A DNA stretch of 64,000 nucleotides from Parapristionchus giblindavisi (lineage: Eukaryota > Nematoda > Chromadorea > Rhabditida > Diplogasteridae): assembly GCA_943737045.1 (NCBI GenBank), contig CALSFV010000466.1, positions 1 to 64,000 on the forward strand, read 5' to 3'. The notes beneath the pieces are model-generated. The model was not told where the DNA came from and ran no database searches. It was given only the letters and a program-made list of their open reading frames with translations. The translations under genes and the position numbers were made by a program. Of the stretch, positions 46,301 to 57,558 are shown one piece after another (the first letter of the stretch is position 1; each line of letters starts with the position of its first letter).

Positions 46301-46394
46301 TCCATTTGGTATATTATCTATATATATATATTAATAAATGAATGAAGGAATGATGAAATAACCATTTCCCTTTTCAATAGCAAGTATCAAATGA
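43306..46394 (+). CDS. DH-BAR-SH3 RhoGEF (Tuba/DNMBP or ARHGEF37/38-like), C-terminal portion
   Basis: The exon at 43306-43356 reads VTIYELVEVEKML, like the start of a DH domain (ELxxTExxY). Further DH exons (near 43515-43634 and 43798-43860) are uncertain. The BAR domain is firm: 44467-44600, 44653-44748, 44794-44917 (or -44944), 44964-45050 and 45103-45148, with KKDDKVLDYYKALKRE and LSSQLEQSLPK motifs. After a short linker (from 45208, and 45611-45729) come 45805-45878, 45937-46155 (SH3-like: YLECSEGDIFYVEKV, then GLIPIFVLTKM), 46207-46308 and 46381-46394. DH activates Rho GTPases; BAR binds curved membrane; SH3 binds proline motifs. A TA-flanked MITE (45284-45552) sits inside it and may damage it. 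The intron after 44917 would be 46 nt, or 19 nt with the alternative donor. Confidence 0.7.
45284..45552. mobile_element. TA-flanked MITE inside the DH-BAR-SH3 gene
   Basis: Ends CACTGAGAATGAAT and ATTCATTCTCAGTG, flanked by TA (45282-45283 and 45553-45554), 269 bp. It lies at an exon/intron edge: without it the exon would read through NGNEY to a GTAATTTC donor. With it, an in-frame TAG follows within nine codons unless an upstream donor (GTGCAA, 45264) is used. Confidence 0.8.
46309..46394 (+). promoter_or_regulatory. Splice or trans-splice acceptor at a stop/start overlap
   Basis: The acceptor TTTTCAATAG ends at 46380. Cis-splicing from 46308 reads ...DPFASIK and stops at TGA 46392-46394; the chemoreceptor ATG is 46391-46393, giving a 4-base ATGA overlap. 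In nematodes a downstream gene in an SL1-type operon can begin directly at a trans-splice acceptor. Alternatively the upstream gene ends without this splice, at a TAA at 46333-46335. Confidence 0.5.
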
Positions 46395-49300
46395 GTTTGG
46401 ATCCGTTATCCCCTGTTGTTCAATCAATAATCATATGGTACAATCGGATTACTGGATACGTGTTTCTGGTTGTCAATACTACTTTTCTCATCTTTATCAT
46501 GGTCAAGAGTAATAAGCAGCATGCAGGATATCTGCCGTATTTCTTAGCGCTACAGGTACGTCAGTACCCACTGATATGATTATCATATTGTTGTGCTCAA
46601 CAATGACCATAAGTACGATGCCAAGTCAATTTTAGTATACATGCATCACAATAATAATACTTTTTTTAAATAATAATACTGTATCATCTCAGCATATTAT
46701 ATGCAGAGGGAATCTTCTTATCCACAAGCTTAGAACCTTTCGTCTCTAAGAGAATTCATCTCAATTCAAGTCACAATGTCAATTCAAGTCATAAATACAG
46801 CATGTATACACCTTTATTACCTTTCTTGTTGCATTAAAACATTGGGGAGAATTGTTGTCATGAAATGGCTGATTAGCATGCATAAGAACACACAAAGGGG
46901 GTGCACCCATCCAAAGGGAAATTAATCTATCTACTATTATATTATATTATATCAAATGATTATTGTAATCCATCTATTTGAATAGTGGGAATCTTTTCAG
47001 TTCTTCTCCATATTATTCGATTCCTACTTCAGTTTTCTGTCACTTATTGTAATGGGAAAAGAAGGGATCATATACTCCATCGATTATCGATTTCCTGTAG
47101 TTTTGGAGTGCGACGAAATCATAGTAATGATTTTCCAAATTATAAAATTTATTTTTGATCCACAATTTTTTCATGCACATGCACTATTTTTTTTCATGGC
47201 ACGCAATGTAATTTTGCATTTAGATTTACTCGGCACTCATATTTTACTGTTTCGGTATATCGTACTTTATCGGCTTGGGGTACAGATTCAACGTATGAAT
47301 TGTGTTATTTTTTTAATAAAAAAAGCTTTTAACCAAATCATTTATTGCAAACAGCACAACAGCATGAAAGTTTTTCACAAAAAGTGAAATTCTGTAGCAT
47401 GTATATAATCATTGTGGCAATACATTCGACATGTTCAGGTCATTCAAAAATTGTCAACCAAGAAGCACGCTTTCTGTACGAAAACAGGCAAATGCTGTTT
47501 AATTTGCTTCTTGTTCATCTTCTTACCAATAATTGTAGCGTATCTGGCAGTGGCTATGAAAGTGACAGTCTCCAATGTGAGCAAACCTTACACTGAGAGA
47601 GAAAGCTCTAGTTGACATGCTGCGCTGTAAGCAAACCCTTAAATACAAATGTTTGGAACCCTTACATCTAAGTTGTACAAAACCTTATAGTTAGGGGGTT
47701 CAATCCCTTATAAGTACGGGTTTCAAACCATTATTTATAGATTTGCTTACAGCGCAGCATGCCAACTAAAGTTTTTTATTTGAGTGTAAGCGATTGATTG
47801 ATGAGCAATTAATTCCTTTAAAATTGAAAGGAAAAAAGTGCGTGTGATGGAGGGACCATTTCGGAATTGGTGACTTTAAATGCCACTTCATGATCTTTAC
47901 AGGAAATTGATGATCCTTCTTTTGCGTGGGTGACTGCATATCCTGTTCACGGAACGTTACGAAGAGACTGGCTAAGTGTTTCGGCGATTTTCGGTGAACC
48001 TCAAAAATATTAAGTGTGTGAACAATTTTCGCTATCTCCAGGTGCGATCATCTGTTTGGTTCCTCTCGTACTGATTTTAGCCGTGGCTGTGGCATCCATG
48101 ATCTCCACTTTGACCGGAGGAATGTACGCAATGAGTCACTCGTACAGAAGGTTTGATTTATGAATTTTAATATTTTTAAAATGTTCGTTCTAACAGTGTT
48201 AGCGTATTCACCACCTCTATGCTCACTAATAAATTGACTAATCCGTTGAGTAGGATTGTGCGTGCCTTGAAAATAGATCTCGTTAGCTTACGTTAATTCA
48301 AAATAAAATGGATCATACTGTGTACAGCAATTTGATTGCTAATTCCATTCCATTATTTTTTTCAGATATCAAACTCGTGCAGTTATGTCAGCTGTGTTGC
48401 AGGTGCGTTTGTCATTTCATAATATAAATCGACATGTGCTACATCTCACAAGGAATTGTTTTAAAAAAAATCAGGCGAACATAGGTATTTCAATGTGGTT
48501 TTAATTTTTCGGAAATAGCACTGGGAAAAATCAAAAGGGTGTTAATTTTGTAATCTTGTAAATAGCATTGTAAAAAGCAACTATCTCGGTTCCCTGTCTA
48601 GTTAGAGACTTGAAACTTGGTTTTTGGATTAGAAATCAGGAAAAAAGCTTATAAACGAAGTTTAAAGTATATAGGCGTACAAAGTACGCCTATATTTGCT
48701 TTTTACACGATTTTTCCGGAAAAAATTCGAACATGCATGTTAAAAAGCGAATATCTCTGTTCTTAATAGAGCTAGAGGCTTGAAACTTCGTTTATAAGTT
48801 TTTTTTATGGTTTTTAACTCAAAAATCAAGTTGCAAGTCTCTATCTAGTCAGGAAACCGAGATATTTGCTTTTTACAATGCTATTTACAAGAGGACAATG
48901 CTATTTACAAGAGGGCAAATTCCGGAAAATTAACACTGCATAAGATATTTCTTTCAGCTAGTTGTGCCGGTGTTATCGATTATCTTGCCTATGATTCACA
49001 CATTCGCCAGTGTAATTTTCACCATCAAAAGCAATGGTAAGAAAGCTAAGTTTAAATATAACAACAATTCTCATCAACTGTTCATTTTTGGCCATTTTAG
49101 ATGATCTATCTGCCCTCTTATTATTAATAATTAACACACACGCCTTCTGCAACACGATCGTCAGTATATGTTGTCTGTCACTGCATCGGACTGAATTATA
49201 TAAAAGCATCGTGAAATCTATACAAATGAGTTTGAATGACCCGAAAACGGATGGAAAATTGTTTCGTAGTTCCGTGAAAAGAAAGCAATCATCTATGTAG
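46391..49300 (+). CDS. Nematode serpentine chemoreceptor (SRH/STR-type 7TM GPCR)
   Basis: Eight exons in phase: 46391-46555, 47001-47279, 47439-47576, 47903-47993, 48042-48150, 48366-48402, 48958-49036 and 49101-49300, giving 365 residues and TAG. Hydrophobic segments match seven TMs: TM1 ITGYVFLVVNTTFLIFIM; TM2 FFSILFDSYFSFL; TM3 ending FRYIVLYR; then ICFLFIFLPIIVAYLAVAM; ICLVPLVLILAVAVAS; VVPVLSIILPMIH; and TM7 INTHAFCNTIVSICCLSL. The AVLQLVVPV and H-F-NTIV...L-RTELY motifs are those of SRH/STR-superfamily receptors, nematode chemosensory GPCRs acting in sensory cilia membranes. The C-tail is basic and Ser-rich. The donor after exon 5 (GTTTGA) is weak. Intron 1 has a LINE tail (46702-46771, -), intron 3 a MITE and intron 6 a foldback. 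Nothing suggests a pseudogene. Confidence 0.88.
46702..46771 (-). mobile_element. LINE 3'-end fragment in intron 1 of the chemoreceptor
   Basis: The complement (GAGATGAATTCTCTTAGAGA...AAGAAGATTCCCTCTGC) matches 52044-52126 of the LINE tail at 51795-52166. It lacks the terminal ATGT tail. Confidence 0.7.
47591..47786. mobile_element. TA-flanked MITE in intron 3 of the chemoreceptor
   Basis: Ends CACTGAGAGAGAAAG and TTTATTTGAGTG, flanked by TA. Inner arms CATGCTGCGCTGTAAGCAAA and TTTGCTTACAGCGCAGCATG are perfectly complementary. 196 bp. Confidence 0.85.
48494..48941. mobile_element. Foldback element (GTTAATTTTCCGG family), second copy
   Basis: Same arms as 17588-18042. It occupies most of the 555-bp intron 48403-48957. 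Confidence 0.8.
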
Positions 49301-49312
49301 ATAACTATGTAT

Positions 49313-49850
49313 TAGGTTGTAAGGTAAGTCTTTGTGCTTTTTGATGTACACGTTAAAAATAAATTATCTTCCTTTGTCGACGACATTGAGGATGAATTTA
49401 TTCGCTGTTGTGGTCGATGACTCTTTGCTATAATCCAGCCACACAGTGGGAATCACTGCTTGTGGAACGACTTGGGTTATCGTGGCTACTTTGAGGCCAG
49501 CCACTTTTCGATATCTTGTTTGTTCTTACAATTTTTATTTACTAAAGCAAATTGGGCGCCTTAACTAAAGCACTAGACAGAGAGTGTAAGGTCAGGAGAA
49601 TAAGGAGGAACAGGTAGTACCTCAAAATATCGAGCTGAACTTTGTCAGTTTGAGTGGAGTCGTAACGAAGAAATATTTGGTACCGCTGTGGACGCGGCGA
49701 TTTGAGCTATGGCTTCAAATCTTGTAGTTGTTTACAATAGTGGTTCCCGATTATATCAGTAACCTCAACTATACGCATGCAATTCATTGGCTCCTTTCAC
49801 ACTTCTTTGAACACAGAACATCTCCATTTTCTGGTGTTTTCAGGTTTAGT
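49313..49850 (-). pseudogene. Mariner transposase fossil
   Basis: A mariner-type end TTAGGTTGTAAGGTAAGTC starts at 49312. On the minus strand, 49622-49500 reads VPPYSPDL, the conserved block carrying the third catalytic Asp, then APNLL and, in another frame, QDIEKWLASK, as in the mariner C-terminus. Stops and frameshifts are frequent. No matching right terminal repeat was found. Confidence 0.65.
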
Positions 49851-51005
49851 GATCGATTCTAGTTTATCTACTTATTAAATTCACTGGTTATAATGCACAA
49901 TTTTATTGTGAATGATCCATCTCTTCAATCAAACTACTAGATTGTCAACTCATGCGCTCTTTCCTTTAAGAAAAATCAAATAGGTAGCGGTCCCATTCCG
50001 CGATTTTAATCAAATTTCGGTCAAATGGCCAATATTCGTCTACACAATTTTTTGACTTTTTAAAGATTCCTTCATTCTAGTGAAATAATAGGTGTGGATT
50101 ATCCAAGTGTGGCTGACATTTACCGACTGGTATCAAGTGGATCGCACTTCTTTATGACGAAAGCGCAACTCAATTTTCCGACGAGACCATTCTTGTCTTT
50201 TATAATATATTTTCTAACTTTAACTTTATGGAAGCAATTGGTCAGCGTACGGTTGGAGGGGACATATGTCGGGCATACCTAACCTAGGTGCTGATTGATT
50301 TTAGTTAAATTGATGTGAGAGAGAGCCGGGAACAAATTTTTATACGGTCAACAATTTGAAATTTTTAGGTTAGTGTAAGAAACTTCAAAAAAACGTAAAC
50401 ACTTTCAAAATGGATTTTTTTTATGCGAATGCATTGTCTTTTTCAATTTACCTTCGTTTTTAAAATTATTTATATTGTTATTAGTAGTAGTATTGTTACT
50501 ATTATATTTATTATTAATGCTGGAGAAGTCGATTTTAATATGCTGATTAAGAAAAATTCGCGCAAAGTCGTGCACTCGACTCATTCTCATTTATTTCCAT
50601 TGAATTCGCAGGTCAAAACCAACCGATATAAAGCTTGCAAATTGGTTGAAAATGATGCTCTGCTTTGCACGAAATTTTTAAACAAAATCATGTAGAATGA
50701 CTTTTAAACATTTAAACATGGAATATTGTCGATCCGTTCGTGCAAATGCACGAATGCGGATCTCTTCTCGGACTCTAGTCGCGCAAATTCTGCGACCCGA
50801 GATTGGAAGACACGGGAACAAGGGATTATCTATGAGGCGTTTTGTACTTTCAAACCTTTCGGTTACAATATGTGTCTAATTGTGATCACTGATAACATTT
50901 TGGAACATTAGAATGATTCATCAACCTCTTTTTTTTGGTTTTTGAATTTTAATCGTCTGCATACGAACTATACGATGATCAATGTGTGATTATTCTTTCA
51001 ATATA
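49851..51005. other. Intergenic, no gene recognised
   Basis: AT-rich DNA with short open frames at 50094-50282 and 50423-50695 that lack domains. Nothing repeated was noticed here. Confidence 0.45.
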
Positions 51006-52290
51006 CAGTATCGCCAGAAAGAAATCGGACACTTTTTCATTTATTTATAACTTTTGATAGAAGAAAGCAATCAAGCTGATCTTTTGAGTTAATGTAGAGA
51101 ATTTATCAAGGAAATTACCATGATGTGTAGGTGTAATTAACTTAGTTAATTTTTACGTAGTGATGACGCTACCGAAGTACACTTTTTTTTTTAAATTCCC
51201 ATTTCTTTAGTGAAAAGCCCTGTTCTTCGGCAACACTGTGAGAGTGGAGACCCCCACGAGGGCTGTACAAACAATCCGGAATGGCTCCGACTCCGATTTC
51301 AAGCTGTGGCAGGGTCTGAAAGGAATCGGAACTAAACCAAAATAAGGAAAATAAATGTATGATACATTGTTAAGCTGCATGAGCAGGAACCATAATTTTA
51401 TAAGACCTGCCCTCTAAACGGTACGGTCTCAAAATCAGTCTTTCTAAATAAATTATTTTTTATGCCCTGAGGGCTAATGACAAGCTATGCCTACAATATT
51501 CCGGGGATAAACATTACTCGTCACCAGCATCATTTTGGCGCTTAGAACGGGTCTTTATCACATCTAGAAGCCGAGTGATAAATTTTGGAGATCAAAGTTG
51601 CAACCCTGCCACAGCTTGAAATCGGAGTCGGAGCCATTCCGGATTGTTTGTACAGCCCTAGTGGGGGTCTCCACTCTCACAGGGTTGCCGAAGAACAGGG
51701 CTTTTCACTAAAGAAATGGGAATTTTCAAAAAAAGTGTACTTCGGTAGCGTCATCACTACGCAAAAATTAACTAAGTTAATTACACCAACACATTACATT
51801 ACTTCTTCTGCCTCTTCTCTCTGCGGTTCGGTCGGTTGGACTATTCCCAATCAACTCTCGACAACACTCACCTATTCCATCAAGAGAAGAGGACCAACAG
51901 TTGAGTCCCCTCCTAGTTGACCTTGGAAAGTCAGGAGCGGTACTTCCATCTTGTCAAGCAGGCCGATTGGACGAGCAACGTCAAGTTTTCGTGGGTTATC
52001 CGACTGTTCTAATCAAGTTTCATATGCTGAACTTTTCTTGAATGGAGATGAATTCTCTCAGAGACGAAAGGATAAATCTTGTGGATAAGAAGATTCCCCC
52101 TGTTTTGGCCTCCTCTGCATTTAATGTGCTGATAGGATAAATATGTATATGTATGTATGTATGTATACACATCATGGTAATATTCCTTGATAAATTCTCT
52201 ACATTAACTCAAAAGATCAGCTTGATTGCTTTCTTCGATCAAAAGTTATAAATAAATGAAAAAGTGTCCGATTACTTTCTGGCGATACTG
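51006..52290. mobile_element. Tc1-like foldback with both ends intact
   Basis: Ends CAGTATCGCCAGAAAG and CTTTCTGGCGATACTG, flanked by TA (51004-51005 and 52291-52292). Arms of several hundred bp match 33534-34335 and 35339-37785. No transposase. It is interrupted by a LINE tail at 51795-52166. Confidence 0.88.
51795..52166 (+). mobile_element. 5'-truncated LINE tail inside the Tc1-like foldback
   Basis: Flanked by ACACAT (51789-51794 and 52167-52172). The two foldback relatives have uninterrupted CACATCATGG here, confirming insertion. It ends in TGCTGATAGGATAAATATG and an (ATGT)n tail, matching 28236-28287 and 46702-46771. Confidence 0.8.
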
Positions 52291-52423
52291 TACCTACATT
52301 CGAAGATTGGTGAAAGGCAAACCGATGGGTTTGTTTTTTCCTATTATTTCCTACTATATTAAAAAAATCACGTTACTTCAGCAGTTTGCTTGATCAGGCG
52401 ATGCTGGGGAATCATAGACGTCC

Positions 52424-52495
52424 TCCCATGTGGTCTAGTGGTTAGGATTCGTGGTTTTCACCCACGCGGCCCGGGTTCGATTCCCGGCATGGGAA
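52424..52495 (+). tRNA. tRNA-Glu (TTC)
   Basis: A 72-nt cloverleaf with acceptor TCCCATG/CATGGGA, A box TGGTCTAGTGG, anticodon stem CGTGG/CCACG with loop TTTTCAC (anticodon TTC), T-arm CCGGGTTCGATTCCCGG fully paired, and a T-run (CGTTCTTTT) downstream. It differs from the copy at 3775 by one base in the T-stem, where this copy is canonical. It is the better candidate for the functional gene. Confidence 0.95.
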
Positions 52496-52996
52496 GCGTT
52501 CTTTTGCTAGCTTTATTTCTAAAGTAATAAGCTCTTGTGAGCATTCAATAATTATTTTTTTTCCTGCGTTCAAAACGGTGTTGTTGACAAGTCGCGAAAT
52601 GTAACGAAATATAAAGGTAAAGGTAAAGGTACAACTCGTTATTCAAGGCACACGTAGTCCTGCGGGTGAGCACTGCTAGGCCAGCGATCTTTATAAAATA
52701 TGAAATATAAAGAGCCTGCGTAAAATATACTAATTTTCGTTGATTTTCCTTTCTTTTCGCTACTTTTGAACGGAGTTATAGAGGTGTTTTTTGTGGAAGG
52801 AAATAGGAAAAAAATGTTTAAAAAAATGTTAATGAATGTTATTATATGAATATCAGTGGACCTAATTGTAAAGAATACTAAGAAGAAGCCGATACTTCAA
52901 GTTCAGTCGTCGGTCACGCCCAGATATGTTTCAGTATTTCGGAAAAGAGACCTCTACTGATATTTTCGCCGATAGTTTTAACATAACACCGCACAG

Positions 52997-53712
52997 TAGG
53001 GTTGGCAATAACGCACACGCATTGCGGGCCCGCAATGACTACTTTATTTCTATCTTGACAATTTTTGTGATCGGTCGTTCTTCTGCTCTCTTCACTTTCC
53101 GTCGCTCTCTCTTTTGCTTGAGAGCAGAGAAGAACGACCGATCACAAAAAGTAGTCAAAAGTATCGTACATCGAAAAATCATTGTAAAAAATGATTCATC
53201 TGAACCATTCTGAATGGTTCTAGCAGATCAAACACGATTATGTTATTTTTACGCTCTCTCTTTCTTTTCATTATTTTTCTTTCACTCTAATCTAGTTAGT
53301 CCGCGAGAATCGCAATTTAATATTATGTTTTTCATCATTTTTATTTATTAATAATTCGTTCCGATGAAAACATTTTGGGGGGCTACCAATTTCCCCGTTC
53401 CGGTTCTGTGATATCATCGGAACGATTTATTAATAAAAAGAAAAAAAAACACAATATTAAATTGCGATTCTCGCTGACTAACTAGATTAGAGTGAAAGAA
53501 AAATAATGAAAAGAAAGAGAGAGTGTAAAAATGCCCCATTCGGCCATAATCACGTTTGATCTGCTAGAACCATTCCGAATGGTTCAGATGTACGATAATA
53601 GAGTAGTCGTTGATTTTCCCCGCAATGATTTTACGCCGCATTGCGGGCCAGCAAGCACTAGCAATGAAATCAATTCCATTGCGGGCCCGCAACCCCCGAA
53701 TAGCCAACTCTA
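52997..53712. mobile_element. hAT-like foldback with 8-bp duplication CCGCACAG
   Basis: Ends TAGGGTTGGC and GCCAACTCTA, flanked by CCGCACAG (52989-52996 and 53713-53720). Sub-terminal blocks ATTGCGGGCCCGCAAT are near-perfect palindromes. The interior holds two further hairpins, 53070-53150 and 53196-53600. Unit A has no such insertion at the corresponding place (about 4271). Confidence 0.88.
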
Positions 53713-53875
53713 CCGCACAGGGATACTAAATTTGCCCCCTCACAACATTATAACTCAATCTCGTATTCATCGTTAATATCAATATTTAATTTAAGCTGTG
53801 CACTCCGCTTAAAGAGTCTGAACTCCATCACTCCCTTACTGTAAAAATAAATCATGAAAATTTGTTTTCCATTAA

Positions 53876-54730
53876 AGGTGAGGCCCTCGAATGTATATGC
53901 AATTGCGTGACATATCGTCTATGCGTGGGATAACTGATATGCAAGAAATGACTATGGTCATTCATCTCTCCCTTGGCGTAGTGGTAAAAGCGGTGTCTAC
54001 AGGGTGCCCAAAAAGTATTGTTAAACGAATTAATCCATTTATCTTCCTCAAAAACCATCATAGACAATTCAAACAAGGCACAGTATTTACCACTTACCAT
54101 AGCAACATAACAATCAATGGATACACGATCTGGCTTTGAGACGCCAAGCACACTCCAGCCAAAACCATCACTGATTGGGGGTGGACAATGCAAGAGATGG
54201 TTTCTCCACTGGCATCCGCTTGTTCAGGAGACTATGCTATTATCATCGTGTTCAGGCTGTTGAAGACCGCTAAGTACTTGGAAAAGACATGGGAGAAAGT
54301 CGGCATCCTCTACCAGCGGCCCATCATCGACTTTCTCCGTCATCGTCTCAGAAGCGTCATCGCGGCCAATGGAGGCAATATCGAGTGATCATTCACTGTT
54401 ATGTTGCTATGGTTAGTGATAAATACTGTGCCCTGTTTGAATAGTCTATGATGGTTTTTGAGGAAGACACATGGATTTATTCGTGTAACAATACTTTTTG
54501 GACACGGTGTAGTCAGCTCAACGTCGGGGGTTCGAGACCTATTGCCGAACTTTCCTATTTTCAAAATTTCGCGCCTTTGCCTGTACAATCAAGCAAGATT
54601 CGTTCATGATTATAGCGATCAATAAACTGCATTAGCATAAAACAATTTATGTACGATATGTACAATAACTTTTGCCATCTTTCTGTCTTCACAGTTTGCT
54701 ATTTTTTTTAATATTGCTCGGAATCCACCT
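53876..54730. mobile_element. TTAA element with tRNA-like core, split by a mariner
   Basis: Ends AGGTGAGGCC and GGAATCCACCT, flanked by TTAA (53872-53875 and 54731-54734). Unit A has the uninserted CATTAATCAT. The interior contains a tRNA-like module: A-box-like TTGGCGTAGTGGTAAAAGC at 53973-53991, and B-box-like GGGTTCGAGACC at 54527-54538. They are separated only by the mariner at 54000-54509. The second copy of this element is 63300-63622. Confidence 0.85.
54000..54509 (+). mobile_element. Mariner deletion derivative
   Basis: Ends CAGGGTGCCCAAAAAGTATT and AATACTTTTTGGACACGGTG, flanked by TA. Between them only the C-terminal part of a transposase remains (54127-54387 +), finishing with LRSVIAANGGNIE and a stop, which resembles the mariner GGHIE terminus. 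The catalytic core is absent. It inserted into the tRNA-like core of the TTAA element. Confidence 0.85.
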
Positions 54731-54734
54731 TTAA

Positions 54735-57094
54735 TCATGTTTTAACTGATAGAAAAACAAATAAATAGATTAAATAAATAAATTCGCTTGTGTACTTTGT
54801 ACAACCGTTTAGTGACAACCATTCGCCCCCCCCCCCCTCCCCCCAACACTCTGGTTTTTCTAAACTATTAGTTTACTTATGTTACGTCACAGACTAGCAG
54901 TTTACTGTTAGTTTACTACTAGTGAAAGAATATTTGACGGAATGCATTACCGTATTATACACCAGTGTAAAGTTATTCACTCTCGCGATCAGGTAAAGTT
55001 TAGCTAAATTACCCCCGTTGGGACAACTTTCAGCACTTTCACGAGAAAGACAAGAGGAAGCTTCACTTGCCACACACAGTAGCTTAGTCCACACACAGTA
55101 GATAGTCCACACACAGTAGAAAACGATCTGTTTACGCCACACCTAGTAGCCGAAATTGCACCAAAAGGGGGTAATTTAGCTAATCTTTATCTGTTAGTAA
55201 GAGTGAATATCTTTACACCAGTTCTAAAAAAAAGTCTACGGCTAGTAAACTTACGTTTAACTAGCCGTAGACTTGCAAGTCTACGGCAAGTGGGAAATAT
55301 AAGCAAACTACTAGTTTGAAAATACCAGAGCAATGGTTTTGTGGTTGAAAAGGCCATTGTATTGAAACTTTGATACAAATAGTGATCAGTCCTTTTCCAT
55401 ATTCTCGTGTTTCAGGCAATGACACAATAATAACTAGAGATCTCGTTACAGTCTCCATAGCCTCGGGCGGAATAAGACTCCTCAAAAACATGATGCGTTT
55501 TAAACTCTAATTTAGAAGGGAATTTTATCGAAGCTTTTCGAGAATAAACTACCAAAAACAATTCAAAACAGTCACGTTGAGAAGATACTTTGATGAGCTT
55601 GGTCAAACCGTTTATCGACAAGTGTGAAGTGATCAACATAAGGGGAGGATTTTTAATGACTCAAGCTAATTTTACTCTCCGCGTTGGCATTACTCTCTCG
55701 CACACAAATAAAGCGAAAGAGTGTGGTCAGAGTGGAGAGTTTTGAATTGGCCTCGGGCGCCACTTAAACAAAAGCTGTTGACGACGCGTTTGAGGACGAT
55801 GACCTCAGATCTCCGAACGAATCATTTCATTCAATTTAACACCAAATTCATTCATCTTCGCAAAATCTTTCATGCTTCTCTCATGTTTCATAATAATCAC
55901 GATTGATATTAGGGATGTCACAAAGATCGGAAGAGCCCACGCGGGATTGATCAACCCTCCATGAAAATCTGGAATGATCACCTTTAATCTTTGATCTTTG
56001 ATCTTTGATCTTTGATCTTTGATCGTTAGTACAAGTAACCAGCGAGCGCATTGTGGTGGAGAATGTCTATGATTTTGACCGGCAGAGTGAGAATCACTTT
56101 ACAAAATATGATGGATATGGAGACTCGGTCGATGTCTGAAAATGGCGTTTGAGTGACATAAAATTTCGAGTGACTGAATATTTAGGACAATCAAACGGGT
56201 TGAACCATCTTACTCACGCACGGAATTTAGACGATTGTAGAGCCAGAGCCGCCACATTTTAGAAGATGGCTTTAATAAAAAAGTATTTTCGCCCATGCAA
56301 TTTATCGCAAACTGATTTTTCACGTTTACAAAACCATTTTTTTGCAACGACATTTCGATACAACGCAATAGCGTTTCAATTGGCGCCATACAATTTCGAA
56401 AAAAATATCCTATTGTTGAATAGGTCACGTTATTTGACAAAGGTTTATTTTCATTAAATTAAAGTAAATATACGAAAAATTACCATTTCTCGATCTTATG
56501 ATAGCAAGGATCGAGCAGAAGAAAGATATGGGAATGATGAAATAAGGAATGGAGTAAACCATCTGACATGTTAAAATGACCATTATAATATGGGAAAATA
56601 ATGTACAAAAAAAACTGAACCTGTGTGTAGTATGTCATATCAAACATTACGCAGCCACCAATATTGAATTTTACTCCGGAAAAGAAATCAGGCAAGGATG
56701 GAATAGCCTGAATTTGATATGAAATGCAGGTGAATTAAGTAAGGATGTAAATAAAGATAAAGATTAAATAAGGATCCGAGCTAATTTTTCTTTCCGCTCT
56801 GACAACGCTCTCTCGTGGGCAAAGACAGCTAGAGTGTATTACCAGAGGGGAGAGTCAAATTCGCTCGGATGTGCCATTAACATTCGTTTACCGCTAGGAA
56901 CAGAGAAATAAAAATGGCCGACGGTAGCGAAAGTAGAAAAAATGAAGATTTATTCAGCCACAAACGAATTGAGAAATACTGGAAACAGCTTTTTTATGCG
57001 GTGTTTTCGTTTGCCTTACGTGCCTACGCCGTAGCGACGGAGACTTCCACATCGACGCTGCAGAACGTTTATTTTGAACGGAATATTGGCTTAA
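54735..57094. other. Unit B, middle part
   Basis: Matches 4560-6593. Contains AAATAAATA repeats, a C-run at 54826-54837, hairpin MITE copies at 55655-55760 and 56777-56877, and a short (TTTGATC)n array at 55985-56022. A local inverted pair lies near 55220-55290 (AGTCTACGGCTAGT). No supported gene. Confidence 0.55.
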
Positions 57095-57554
57095 AGGGAC
57101 CGGGAAACGAAAAACAAGTTGATCTCATATAAAAGAGCTTGAAATTCTGTTTCGAAATATATACATCTTATGTCATAAGAATTCTCTGGTAAGGAGAACG
57201 GTGCAGTTAAAAAACTACAGTCTGCTCCAGATAGCGGGAGCCTTTTCCTAATTGCCACACCAACTCTTTGGATACGACTTTAAATTTAATATTTTGATGA
57301 TAATTCTTTCCGCAGTAGTGAATTATGAAGAATAAAACTCAATAATGGGCTATTTTGAGCTTTTCGATGGAGTTAGCATACTGTAATTCGGAAACCTCGC
57401 CCGTGGTGTGGAGCAGGCTACAGTAATCCAACTTCGTACCAGAGCGGCTTTTCAAACTTTCAAATACATATTTCTGAATAGTTCTTTGAGCTTATCAACA
57501 TGAGATCAACTATTTTAACTATTTCGAATTGAAATTTTTGGATGCCAGCTGCCT
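57095..57554. mobile_element. TTAA element with AGGGACCGGG / CCAGCTGCCT ends
   Basis: 460 bp, flanked by TTAA (57091-57094 and 57555-57558). The two ends share only a short AGGSASC match. A second copy in opposite orientation is 62449-62935. Non-coding. Confidence 0.85.
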
Positions 57555-57558
57555 TTAA

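Noticed and set aside
53531..53776. 81-codon frame beginning MPHSAII
   Set aside because: It lies entirely in the right arm of the hAT-like foldback and its target flank; no domain.
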